DNA of 64,000 nucleotides. Source: Smittium mucronatum. Its lineage: Eukaryota > Kickxellomycota > Harpellomycetes > Harpellales > Legeriomycetaceae. Positions within the stretch are counted from its first letter, which is position 1. The number at the start of each line of letters is the position of its first letter. Location: assembly GCA_001953115.1 (NCBI GenBank), contig LSSL01000010.1, positions 1-64,000 of the forward strand, written 5' to 3'. The translations under genes were made by a program, and so were the position numbers. The notes beneath the pieces are model-generated. The model had not been told where the DNA came from and searched no databases. It saw only the letters and a program-made list of their open reading frames with translations. Shown in pieces: positions 12,601 to 26,300 of the stretch.

Positions 12601-15600
12601 CTGAAAAAAAAAATCCTATTCATTATTATATTTATGAAAAAAAAGTAAAAAAACCGGATTTATAAATCCATAAAAGAAGAACAGCATTATGTACTAGAAA
12701 AATAAAAGTACGTAATTATGATGAAGGATTTTTAATTCAAAAAAATCCATGATATCTTAATCTTATGAATAAGGGCCAGCTCCAAGAGAAATTTCAACTA
12801 ATACCCGAAGAAAATATCCAGGATTATTTTTATTCCAAAAAAAAAGTAATCACTGAGATATCAAAAAAATATAAAAGTTGGACAGTAGTATGATAGGAAT
12901 CAAATATGGGAAATTTTAAAAATAATTTTTGAAATAAATATGCTTACTAGGTTCAAATCTGAAAAAAATGGAGACATAAATGTCTTATATTTTCACTTGA
13001 AAGATTATTAAACCCACCAGAAAAAAAATGTGGGTATATTTCTAATGTACTGCAATTATAAATATAATAAGATCAGTGGTTCTCTTCTACATTTTTTAAA
13101 ATTTCTATTCATCTTCTGTTTTATGAAATTTGAAACCAAGGAACATTATAAATGTTATCAAAAAAGGTTTAAAATGGTATTATGAGATTCAAAATACGTA
13201 AAAGTGATCCTGATTGATAGAAAAATAGCTTTAATGAATTCTCTAGAAAAAAAATTTCCGAAATTAAAAAAACATTGTTTCTGTGGTACATAAAAAAATA
13301 AATATAAAATGAGAAAATACAACATAACAGAGAAAGAACAAAAAAAACAGATAATCTGTATTATAATTTGAAATATAATTTAAATTATTCGTTTTATAAA
13401 AGAAATTTGTTTAAGAGAAATTATTTATTATCAGCCCACATCAATTCCCACTAATAAATTAATAAAAAATGGTTTACATATAAAAAAAGTTTAAAGAAAA
13501 ATGGATTAAACGGTATGTGAATCATGAGAGTAAAAAATATATAAAACAGGGGGGAGGGGATTAAAAACTAAAGCTATATCCGAGGGGTTTAATTAGGGGT
13601 TTTTCAAAGGTTTTAAAAAGCATAAAATTACTCTTAGAAATAATTAAAACAAAATCGGATCAGATGTAATCTCTGATTCAAAAAATTTCTACAATATCTT
13701 GGAAGAATAACTTATAAAAATAATTTATTAAATATCTGTTTATGCTAGTAGAAAAATAGAGGAAAAATATTAGATTTTTTTAAAAAAAATATGAAGACAA
13801 TAGCTCACTTGGATACCGAAATATTTTTAGAAGAACTATGGGTCTCCTATGTTTACAAGAAATAAAAAAACACACCAAAAAAGGAATAATAATATTATAT
13901 TATCAATAGATGAATTTCGATTAAGAAAATAAACAAAACATGTAAAAATTCACGATTTAGAAAGACAATTTTCAATCGAATAAAAATTTAAACTAAAGCT
14001 GGATGAATATTATAAAAAAATTGTTGGGCTACAAGGATTTGTGAAAGAGATTGAATTTAAAAGGTTTTCGGACTTTTTTAAATAAAGATAATCAAATTAA
14101 AATCATCGATTGACCCAAAATATAAAATGGAAAACAAATAATAATAATAAGAGAGTTAAATAATCTTCAACTTAAGAGCTTTCATCATATTTTGAATTTT
14201 TCTATAAATCTATGACAGGGAAATTAGATTATGAGCTAATCGTGCTAATAATATTAGAATCTGCGCCAGTAAAAATTCAGGAAACTAAAGTAATTTTTGA
14301 TAAAATTTGAAAAAATAAATATTTATTATCCTAATATAATAAAATATCTTTTCCTTCTTTTTCTTAAGAGTAAAATCCAAAAAAAATTAATAAATTATTA
14401 CTGCAAATATTTTGAAAATCTTAAAGAGGTTTTTTTAGTATATGATCTGGTTAAAATTTTTTTATTGTAACATATAAACAAAATTTTATACAAAATACAA
14501 GATTTTTTTTGTTTTTCGGAATAATATTTAAAAAGATATTTTATATAAAAACTGGGTTATTTTTCTGTGTATTTTTCAAAGATTTTGATAAATATATAAT
14601 TAGCAAAACCAATATCAAAATTTATTCTAATTGAGTATAATTATGGTATGGAATTTGTGCAAATAATTTTAAGTTATTCGAAAAAAATTTATATAAAAAA
14701 ATTTTTTTTTTCAAAAAAGCGCATGATTATGTATTCAAAAGAAAGGGTTAATTTTTTTTTTGGGCTATTAGAATTTATCAAAAGACGTCAAGGAATTAAA
14801 ATTCCATTTATATAAAGAATTAGTAAAGACAATTAGACTATTTTATGACTGGGAACTGGAATAGGTTTAAATTTATATTGAATGCAGGCCTGATTACATC
14901 TGGATAATTTATTTCTGACCTTTTCATGAATTATAATAGTGTATTCAAGTTTAGATGAAATTTATAAAATTTTTGAATCAAGCAAGGGATGATTTTTTGA
15001 ATGGGCTGGTGTTGAGATTTAAAGGTTTGTATTAGATATTTTTTTAGTTATATAAAGAATAAATAATAACTGAGATTAAACTTGGTCGATTTTTAGAATA
15101 AGTGATCATATTTGAGAATATTAGGGGTAGGTGTTATTTTAAGATTTGGCTATTGGTAAATTATTGGTTTGAATTTTGTTGATTATAAACATGGTTTCCC
15201 ATAATTCTTGAAGATTGGGGGTACTATTGGTTTTTAGTAATAAATTTTAGGGGTAATTATGATTTCAGGTAGAGGGGGTTATGTAAAAAATTGATTCGAT
15301 TTTTGTAAGAATGTGAGTGCAGTTGGGTCTTATTATTCTGGAAAAATAATTTGAGATATTATGGATAATAAAAGATAATGATGTTGATATCAAAAGAAAA
15401 TTTAATAGAAATACATAGTAATTAATTTAGACTAAAGAGAAAAGAACCCCATTTATAAGTTCAAATTATTTATTCTTGATAATTTAAATGTCGATTTTAT
15501 TTATATTATCATTTTTGAAAAATGAAATTATAGAAATTTAATGATTAAATTACAGATTAAATCGAATACATTTTTTACGGTTTGCGTTTATCAGTTTCAA

Positions 15601-18600
15601 AAAAATATTATAATAGAGGTAGATTATTTATATTGGTTTTTTTTATCCGAGCTTAAATATCTTTGCAAAAAAAACTCTTATAAAATATTATTATTTCAAC
15701 TACGAAAAAATTTTAAATTTGAATTTTTTTAAAATGAAAAAAAAAATCTTATTTTTGCCATAATCTTATCCAGTTACTGTTTTTAATGAAATTATTTTCA
15801 CTTAATATTTTATTCTTTAAAGATGTATAGTTAAAATTTTTTGCGGTTTATATCAAATATTTCTAAATTTTTATCCTTTAAATATATATTTTATACTATT
15901 TTAGCTTAAATTCTCATCCTTTTTTTGATATAAATTGAATTTATTTTTCTTTTTTTATCTAGAATTTATTTTAAAAGAAATTAGTAGCCAATTAAAGCTA
16001 AATATATACTATTTATATAACTAAAAAAAACTAAATATGTTAAAATATCTCAATCCAAATAATAATCTGTCGGTATTCCGATTTTTTTTCCATTAGGGAT
16101 TTTATCAAAAAATTGAATTCCCTAATCACGAAATAGGCGTAGATTTTACGATTAACCATCACCTTTAAAGTTTTTGACATTATGAGAGTTTTAAATTCCA
16201 AAAAAATGTCTTTAAAGTATTTGAAATCGTACTTCAAATATTTATATGTGTCTCTAATTATTTCAAATATACTTTTTAATCCTTTTGAAAAAAATACAAT
16301 TAATATTGTTTAATTTAATCAATTGAAGTATTCCAATCTATAATATCTAATTTTAAATTTTTTTAAATTGTAAAATTTATAGATTTTTTTAGCTATTTAT
16401 TTATATTTTAATTTAATAAGAATTTCTCGAGAATAAATAATTAGATTTTTCTATTTCCGCATAGGCCTTTTCTAATAAAAAAGCTTTTTTTAAAATTCGT
16501 AAATATATTAAATACAAAATCTTTACATGATTTTTTCTTTAAAAAAAAATTCATTAAAATATCCGCTTTTTTTATGCCTTGTTTTTTATCTATCCTTATT
16601 TAAAAGTTTTATAGAATGTATTAAATTTGAAATCAACATCATTTATTTTTAAACAATTTATAATCTATTTTTTTTTTAATAAAATTATAAACTGCTCCTC
16701 TGAAAATAGTATTTCCTGTTGAAGAAAAATATACCACTAAGAGCAGTTAAAAATTTATTTTTATTATATTTCATGGCAAAATATAGGTTTTTTTCTTGGT
16801 AGTTAAAAGATTGTGCCATGTTGTGCAACCATAAAAGAACAGCAGTTTAATTCAAGAAAATTCAGGATTTTACGATACCTTAAATTTCTTATCAAATCTA
16901 TAATGATTACTAATAAAAGTAATAAAATCAAATTTTTTATTTGAGAATAATCTGGTATCCAGATGTCCAAAATTGAGAGTTTTTATGATTTTCTTTGAAA
17001 ATTAAATATAAAAAAATCTAACTCCTTGGCATAAAACCCTGTAAGAAATATGATTTTTAAAATATTTACTCCCACTTTAATACCTAAGGCAGTTATATTC
17101 TTAAAGCTAAATGTACTTCTTGTATTTTGGTATTTACTTTATTTTTTTAATTTTTAAATATATTCCTAAAAAAAGGATATTTATGACAACTTTTTGTTTG
17201 GAAATATCCTTAAAAATAATTAAAAATAAAACTTAGTTGGTTCATTTTATATTTTTCCTAAAATTAATTAGAAAATAATATTGAATATTTTATTACTATA
17301 ATTGTTATTTTTAATTTTCTAGTTTATAAATCTGTTTTTTAATATGGAGCTTAAAATTTTTTTTGAAGATTTACCAGAAAGAAAAACTTTCAAAAAATAA
17401 ATAAATCATTGGGTTTATGATTTCATTTATATTAAATGATACATTTTATTGACCTTGTATTTATCCAATTAGTATTGGAAATTTATTTATGAATATATAT
17501 TTATTCCATATAAAATTTCAATAAGTTAAATTTGAGTTTAAACCTTCGGATATTTTTTTCTTGTTATCTCTTTTTACTTTCAACATGATAAAAAATTTTT
17601 TTTTAATTTTAAACTGACCCAAAACTCTAAAAATAAAATAAGACCAATTAAAGTAAAGGGATAAATTCAAAAATTTGAACTATTTTCATCCTTAAATAAT
17701 TTTTCAAAGTTAAGATAATTCTTTTTTACCTAAAAAGCGGCATTTTAAAAAATTATGTTTATTTATACGAATAGATATATGCAAATAAATTAAATAAGTT
17801 TGAAATGAAACTCTTAAATCATTTTTCCATATTTTGCGTTAAAACATCCTTAAATAATGCTTTCAAATTCTATATTAATACAAATAATAATATCTTGTTT
17901 TTTTAAATCAAATTTTATTAGTAAAAATTTAATCAGATTATAAATCATAAAATAAAAATTTTAATATGATTTTTTATTTTTTCTTAGATTTGTATAAAAA
18001 TGAGTAATCAATAAGCATAGTTGCGATATAATTAAAAAAGGTCCAATTTTAAATTTTATACTTTAATTTATTATCATTAAAATTAAGCGATTTTCTGAGA
18101 GAAATTTATTTTCTAGAAAAAAAATACTTACTCACTAGACAGAAAACTGATATTTTTTTATTTTTAAATTAATTTTCACCCATCGTTTAATCTTTTAGTC
18201 TCCCGCTTTTTGTTTTTTTTTTATAAAAAAAATCAATCCGATGAATAATTTGTGCTATTTCTATTATCAAAACCTGCAATCTTAAATTGATTTTTTTTTT
18301 TGGAATTTTAATAAAAAAAATGTATTATAATTTAAACGAGAAAATGAATAGTAATAGTTATTTGATATCTAATAATTTATATAATATTATTTATTCAGAA
18401 ATTTGAAAAAATAGGTTATTTTTTGAAGCTCATCAAAAAAATGGTCAATATTTGAAATTCGCTGCAAAAATACCAAAATGAATCAAAAATTTTTTATATT
18501 CATTGGATAGTAATAAATATTGATATTATTTTTAAAAAAAAATAACCAGACGATGGTTTTGATTGATTAGCTTCATCTATTACCGTTGAATTTTTAGGAC

Positions 18601-19719
18601 TTATAACTAAATAGCGTCATTTTCTATTATATTGGCCAAAAATTTATGTTTGAACCTATTCAACAGAATTTCATCTGATTTTAGTTATTTTTTTGATATA
18701 TAAAACTAATATTTCAGCTAAATTTTATTTTCATATATTTTTCTAGTGATTTTGTGCCATACAGTATATGTCTTTACGGTAATATTAATTAGTCACCAGC
18801 ATGTTTAGCCCATTTATTTAGTATAAAATATCTACTATAAATATTATTAGGTTTATTGTTTGTGATACAGTTATAAATGGGAAACTTTTAAGAGTTATTT
18901 AAGCGCGTGTTTATACTATATTCAAACCGTGTAGAGTGGTAATTAATTGAAGATTGTTTTTCAAATAATCGTACAATTTTAAGGGGTTTCTTTTTAAAAA
19001 ATAAAAGTGGAATTGGGTGAGTTTAGATAATTTTACCAGAGTTTTTTTATTTTTATTTTTTTCAGAATTAACTAGAACCCGTTTAAAATTTTCATTTTGG
19101 ATTAAAAGCGTATTTAAGGGGTGTTTGCATATTTTTATTAAAATTTATTTCATCCCCTATTATCACAAGTATTTTTGGTTTCATAGGGTTTAAAAAGCAA
19201 AATTACGCAATTAAGAAATAAATAAAAACAACTTTAAAAATTCTAATTTTCCGCATAAATATTATAAAAATATTTGGATTATGAAAATATTAGTATTTGG
19301 TAGAATTTAGTGAAATATATAATAATAATTTTTATTGTGAGTTAAAATAAATATTAAATTATAATTTTAAATATCTGACCCCAATCATCCCTAAATCCAA
19401 CAAAAAAAAGTCTACATATACTCTGTATAAAAAATTTAACAGGAAATTTTCATATTTTTAGCGGAAAAACTCAAAAATTAATATCATTTTAAAGAAAATA
19501 AATAATAAGAAAAGATCCAGATGATGACAAAATCAAATATTATGATAAAAATTTAATACAATAAAAGCTAAAACTTTATCTTTAATGAGAAAATTTTCCG
19601 ATTTTTTATAAAAAGTATAGGTAAAGGTATAAAATACGCTCAAGCCTAAAATTTTGAACTTTATCTTAGATCAGAAAAATATAATTTTATTTATCAGTGC
19701 TTTATATTAATAAAACGAG
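6661..19719. other. AT-rich gene desert, part 1
   Basis: About 13 kb with no supportable gene, tRNA or rRNA. The longest open frames (for example 8,338-8,526 and 15,541-15,732) are low-complexity K/I/N/Y/F translations expected by chance at this composition. Slightly less AT-rich patches occur at 9,260-9,960 and 14,830-15,330, without identifiable content. From about 10 to 14.4 kb the + strand is clearly A-rich over T; from 15.7 to 18 kb the bias reverses. Confidence 0.5.
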
Positions 19720-20300
19720 TTTAAAAGAAGGATTAACAAAATATCAAAAGAAGAATACTTTTTATTGAGGATAATATTATTCGAAATATAAGTAGTTTTA
19801 CACTTGATTATAGGCTGTGTGCACTTGGAATAAAGCTTTCTAGCAACTGAATGAAAACTCACAGAATCTCTAAAATTAGGATATATGAACGACGCTAAAT
19901 CAAGTCATATTTTTAGATAAATATCCATAAAAAAAGTTAGTTGATACTATTAATCTCAATATTGAACTCATATATAATGATTGCGATGAATGATATCCTA
20001 TCGAAATTTTGAATTGATTTGATAAAAGCTACATTAGGCATCTTTATTCAGAGATTTTCAAAGTCTGGACTTGCGCACCAAAAAGTGAGACAAACTATGC
20101 TGAAAGCTTAGGCTGATTTGGTTTAGAGATGGCTATCATTTGTAATTTATTTTTTCTGAGTCTCTGTTTTTTATCTCAATTGTTGCCAAAAAATAATAGC
20201 AAAACTCTGTGAAATTTTTTTTCGGGGTGAGCTAAAAAAAAATAAACTGTTAAGTTCCTAAAAAATGAAAAAATAGAGCACGGTTTTTTTTCTTAGTAAA
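19720..20300 (-). repeat. Strongly decayed copy of the family A repeat
   Basis: Scattered blocks align in order with the copies at 30.5 and 46.8 kb: GATTATAGGCTGTGTGCACT ~ GACTGAGGTTACGTGCAGTC; GATTTGATAAAAGCTACATT near TTTCCTAAAATAGCTGTTAG; CTGGACTTGCGCACC ~ CTGGACTTGTGCACT; CCAAAAAATAATAGCAAAAC ~ CCAACCAAGAATAGTACAAC; and TCTGTGAAATTTT. The order and spacing are kept, so common descent is likely, but identity is low and the ends are approximate. Confidence 0.5.
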
Positions 20301-23300
20301 ATATAGCAAGCCAATAATAATAAGTACAATTAAAAAGCCGAAATTATTTTTCTACTGATTAATAATTTTCTTTTTTAATAATAAGGACGCGAATTTATAT
20401 TCACTAATTTTGAAAACAAGTTGTTTTATTTTGTATAAACTAGAATTTTTTTAAAATATTTACTATTTTTGCAACTGGATTTTTTAATTGTGTATTATCC
20501 TATAAATATTAGAGACTTTCACATATTGACATAATTAACAAGCGAAATTATATAACAATTAGAAACCTTTATAAAAAATATTTAATTTTTAGCCCTTAAT
20601 TACACATCGATCATATTTAAGATAGTTATTATAAATTTTTTTAAAAATGGTTATTTGATTATTTATTCACATATAATGAAAAAAATTAGTAAAGCTTTTT
20701 AATATAATTTACCATTATTTTAAATACAACAGAATAGCTATTACCTTATAAAAATATTTTGTTGGTTTGAAATGTTTTATGATAAATTTCTGTCAAGTAG
20801 TTGGATATTTTATAATAATTTGAGCCTAAACGTGGCGCTATTTTATTTTACTATCTCATAAAAATAAATAAAAGTATGATATTTCCAGGTAAAAATTATT
20901 ATCTATTCATAATGGTTGATTTTTTAAATTTTTTTTAGCATAAATATTTCAATATTTCTAGGTATAAAGTAAAAAAAATTTAAAAAAATTCTGAACTTCT
21001 ACGGATTTTTTGAAAAAATCCTTTTATAGAAGCTGATTTATTTCTAAAAATAAATTAAAATGGCTATTTTTTTCTCTGAAATAATACTCAAGAGAGATTA
21101 AGATTTATAATTTTTTTCAAATATATAATTTTTTTTCATTTCAATTTGGAATATCTTTTTCTTTAAAATATTATTTATCACTATTTTTGATATTTATTTA
21201 ATTTCAAATTTTATTAAAATTTTATGAGAAATATTTCATAAATATTTCATAAATATCTACTAATATTTATTTTTATTAAACTTTTTAATTTATTTATTTT
21301 TTGAAAATTAAATTTTGACTTTTTAACTATTGATTTTTTCTGATAATGGAATTTTTATGATCTAAGTATTCAGGGCTTATTTTTTTGATTAAATTATATC
21401 ACTTCAATTTTTATTCTAATTTTTTTATTTTTGTGACGTCTAAAAAATTTTATAATGTCGATAAATTACTTTTTTATACAAAATATTGAAAATTAAATTA
21501 AAAAAAGAGATTGAATTTTCCTTATTTTTTTTAAAAAATAAAGATTTATTTATATTAGCTTATAAATTCATTCATTCTCCTTTTCGACTAAAATCTTTGG
21601 TGATATAATTAAAATGGTTAGTGTTGTATCTAAATTTAGTTATCAAAAAAAGCTAAGATATTTAAAAAAAGATAAATATTATAAAAGGACTTTTACATGA
21701 TTGGAAGTTTTATATTTTGTTTTTTTGCATATTTTAAGGTAAGAGAAAAACATTTTTATAGATATTTGTTATGCAGTTAAAATTAAGATTTTTAAATTCA
21801 ATTTTCAATCCTATTTATTATTATTATCGGTATATACTCATTTTTTGTATGATATAAATAAAATGGTTGTAACACAGGAATTGTATAGCATGATCTAATT
21901 AAAATTATGATAATTAATTTTTTTTTTTCTTTAATTAATAATTTATCTCCAGTAATAAAATTTTCAACTTTATCTGCTTATTTTTAAAACTTTGTGGTTT
22001 TTTAAGGATAAATTTTAGAAAATGAATTAATAGATTCTTTTACCATTATTTTCATGTTCATTATTTTATTGGGTAAACCATAAAAACCTCTTAATTCAGT
22101 AAAAATAACTACAGATATTGATTTCTATGCAGAAAATAATCGTATGAAACCTTATTATTTTTTCATTTTATATGAAATAAAATTGGCTTGGTAATATACT
22201 GATATTGTGAATTTAATTTATATTAATATATATATATGGTAAATATAAAATAATATAATTCTAATATTATTAAAATTGAACGTTTATTAATTCTATATAA
22301 GTTATCAAGATAAAATTAATATTTATTTCAAAGACTTATATAAATTTAGTCAAATTTTTTTGAATATTCTGGAAACCAAAAGCATGAAAGTCATTATTTT
22401 TTAAAATTTCAGAAATATCAATTTTTTAATTTATAGTTCGAAATTTTGATGCTCTATACTATTTTCTTTTAATGGCTTATAAATAACATCCAAAAAGGCA
22501 TTAATTTTTTTGTCTTTTTGGATCTAAATCAATAATGTCTATTAATTATGATAGGAGGGATCCAGATTTTTTATTTTTGTTTTAAGCACCTCATTTTTTC
22601 AACAATCATCTAGTATTCCCAAAATAAAACAAATTATATGATATATTTGACATATAAAAATTTACCCAGTATTCAATTTATTTAGTAATAATTACAGAAT
22701 TTATTTCTCTAAAAAACCCCAGATTCAAGTTAAAATTCTTTTTTTGAAAATTTTTAATTTTTTAAAATTTATTTATTCAATATTTTTGCAATTTACACAT
22801 CTGATAATTTTAGTTTTATATTATTAAGTTTCTTATATTTCTGCTTTATCTGAATATTTCATAATACTGTATTAAACTTTAAAGGTAAAATCCGATTGAA
22901 ATATATAAGATCACATAATTTTCCTTTAAAAAAAATAACTTAATTTCAACAATCTATATATATTTTTATTTTTGGTTCATGGAGTAGTCAGAAAAATTTA
23001 AAAATACTATTTTTAGCCTCTTTTTTGTCACATTAATATATAATAATACATCATAAGGCCCTTTTATTAGAATTTTTATAACATAAGACTCAAAACTTAT
23101 TTTATTTAAGCTTGAAAACTTATCAATAACAGATTATTTATCCCTATCAAGTATTGATGCACTTACATATTTTTTATTTTTCCAAAAATTATATTTGGCC
23201 TAATTAATTTTTTTTTCTTATATTAAGAGTTAATTTTTCTATTTTTCTATTTTTTTAAAATATTTTAAAATTTTGAAGTTTTTTAAACCCAGAGAAACAC

Positions 23301-26300
23301 TAAATATGAATGAATCATCTTTTTTGCAAAAATAAGTTTATTTATTTTCATAATAATATTTTATACTAATAATTTTTTTAGTTTTCAAGATATAATATGG
23401 AAAGAATAATTCAAGATTAAATGAACTGAATTTACATTAGTCCAATCTATCATATAAATATTTTTAAAAAAAGATTTATTGAAATTATTTGCCAATAAAA
23501 ATTTTATGTTGATATTTTTTAAAATTTTTTTTTTTTAAATGTATGAATTTATTTTTTCCAATAACCACAATGAATATCTACATATTGAAATATTTAAAAA
23601 TATATCTAAAAAATGTCAAAAAAGATTAGCAAACTTTAAAATTTAGTCAAAAAAAACTAGATATCCATTAACTTTATTTAAAAAAAGCATTAATTAGACA
23701 AAATATCAGTTTATTATTTTATTTTTGTTGATCCAATAATTAAGATGAAATAAAATAATAGAACAACCCTATCTCGAAATAAAAATATGAATTAAATTTT
23801 AAAAAATATTTTCTGGGATTTGTGTAAAAAGCATACATCACTCTGGAAAAAAATCTTCTCTTTTTCCAAGAAAAAGGCTCTAATATATTTATTTAAAAAG
23901 AGTATATTTTTATCTTATAACCTTTTTCTTTCCATTTTTTTAAAAAAATTTATATATTTAGTGTAAGCTAATGATATTTTATATTTCTTAGTTTAACTTA
24001 TGTTTTTAAATAAAATCAAAATAAATTCCTTTGAAAAAAATATGATAATACTAAGGAAAAAATAAACTCTGATTCCATTTTTAAAGCCATTTTTTCTAAA
24101 AAAAACATTCATTTATTAATTATTTCGTATTAATTATTTTTAAATCAAGTCTGATCTAATTAGTGCTTTAATTTTATCCAATATTATTTAGTTATAAAAA
24201 ATAATTAAATTTAAACTGAATAATTAGGTAGAATTTGAAAAAATAATAAAAATATATAGATTTAAACTCATTTTAAACTTCCAATTTATCTTTGATTTAA
24301 ATCTATAATTTAATAATTAATAGTTGTAAAAAATAAGTTGTATTTTTAAAAGGTTATTAAGCTTAAAAAATATCAAATTTTGGCACCAAGTAAAATTAGA
24401 AAATAAATATATGTGATTGTTTATAATTTTTTTGTCAAATAAAATAGTAATAATAATAATAAAGACCTCTATCATGCTTTTATATAATAAAGAAATTAAT
24501 TTTATTTTTATGAATTTTTGCTTCTTCTAATTTATTTGGAAAAAAATCAATTCTTTGACTTGACTAAACAACTTGAATTATCAATTTTTTTAATTAAATT
24601 AGTTAATTTTTAAAGTTTTTAAAAAATTAAAATACTTCAGGTTTAATTTTTTTAAGAAAATTTCGGTAATTTATATAAAAAAACTTTACTATAATGATTC
24701 TATTTTGAATAAAAAATATCATTGGTATCCATATTTGTGATTTTAGAAATTTTAACCAGGAAACGGATAAATTATGGAAAATTATTATAAAAAATTCTTA
24801 AATTAATAGAAAATAAATTTTATTAAAGATAAACAGAATTTTTAATGCATAATAAATACTATTTTTATGATAATTAATTAAATAATTTATCTTTATAACT
24901 TTAGTTGAAAATTACTGGTTTATTCGAAAATTATATATATTTTTTTAAAAGTTTGATTGTTTTAGGAAGAATGCTAGAATCTTTTCTGTTAAAAGTCACA
25001 AATTAATTTTAAATGTGGTAATGATTCAGCAAATTAATGAGAGTGGGGTATTTATTCATCAAAAATGTTTAAAAAAATGGGGGTTTTTCACTTAGGATTA
25101 ATCAAAACTAATAAAATTGCCCCTAGATTGCCTATATACATTTAAAAACATTATTTGGTGCATAATGTTAGAATATATATTCTTTTTTAAAAATCAGAGA
25201 ACCATAAAACCCGGCGAAAATCAATGAAGCTGCTAATCGGGGAATTTTAACATTTATTCTTAAAATATATAAGTTAAAAGAATATCCAATTAATGAGATT
25301 AATATTTTTATGAGTGAAATCAGTTTGTTTTTATATTATTTTCACATTTATTTGAGTAAGTTTTATAATGTTTGGTAGGATAAAGTTTCTAGAAAAATAT
25401 TTATGAACACTTTTTTCTAATTGGGATTTTACAAAAATTAATTTTGATATTTTTATAATGATAAATATTTAATTTTTTTCATTTTTTTAATAAATTTTTT
25501 TTGTTTTAGCTTATAATTTTTTAAACACCCATACTCATAATTCAACAGAATTTTATTTATATTTTAGTCACATTCATCGGATAATCTTTCTCTTAATTTC
25601 CAAATGACATTAATAACTTTGCTGCTACGATTTACCGATTTAAAACCACTTTTTAATATTAAAATTACAGAAATAACTCACAATATTTACTATATTTTAT
25701 GATTTTTTTACTAGATAAAGGTTTTCATTCATCTCGGATCATTTATTTTTATATAGATATCACAGGATTCTAAATCCTGTCATTTAAAAGGGTTTTTTTT
25801 CGAAAAAAATAAACTGAAAATTAAGATTCAAAATTTTCACAAAATTTTCTTTTTAGTGGTTCGGATTTCTATTCAATAATAATAATAAAAAAGTCTAATA
25901 TATTAGAATTTTGATTGAAAACGTTTTATATATATTTAATTCCATAGTATTAGCATTTTTTTTTTTATATGGCCGTTCAACGAAGAAAACTTCCTCAGAT
26001 TTGCCCAAAAGATATAATTTCATTATAAATATTATCCATTATCATGTTAATGAGCCCTGTAAATTTTTTTTTTTGAATATTTGATAAGAACAACATTTTT
26101 TTATTAATAAATTTTCATTAAATTTGGGGGTTTAATTCATTATTGGTAATTTGATAGGTAAATTGTGGTAAAATGACGAAATAAAGGGAATAATAACAAG
26201 TTTATTATTGACAGTGATATGCAAAAAAAAAAATTATATTTTAATCATTTTGATTCTAAATCCTTTCTTATAAAAACTTTATATTTTGATTTCTACGACA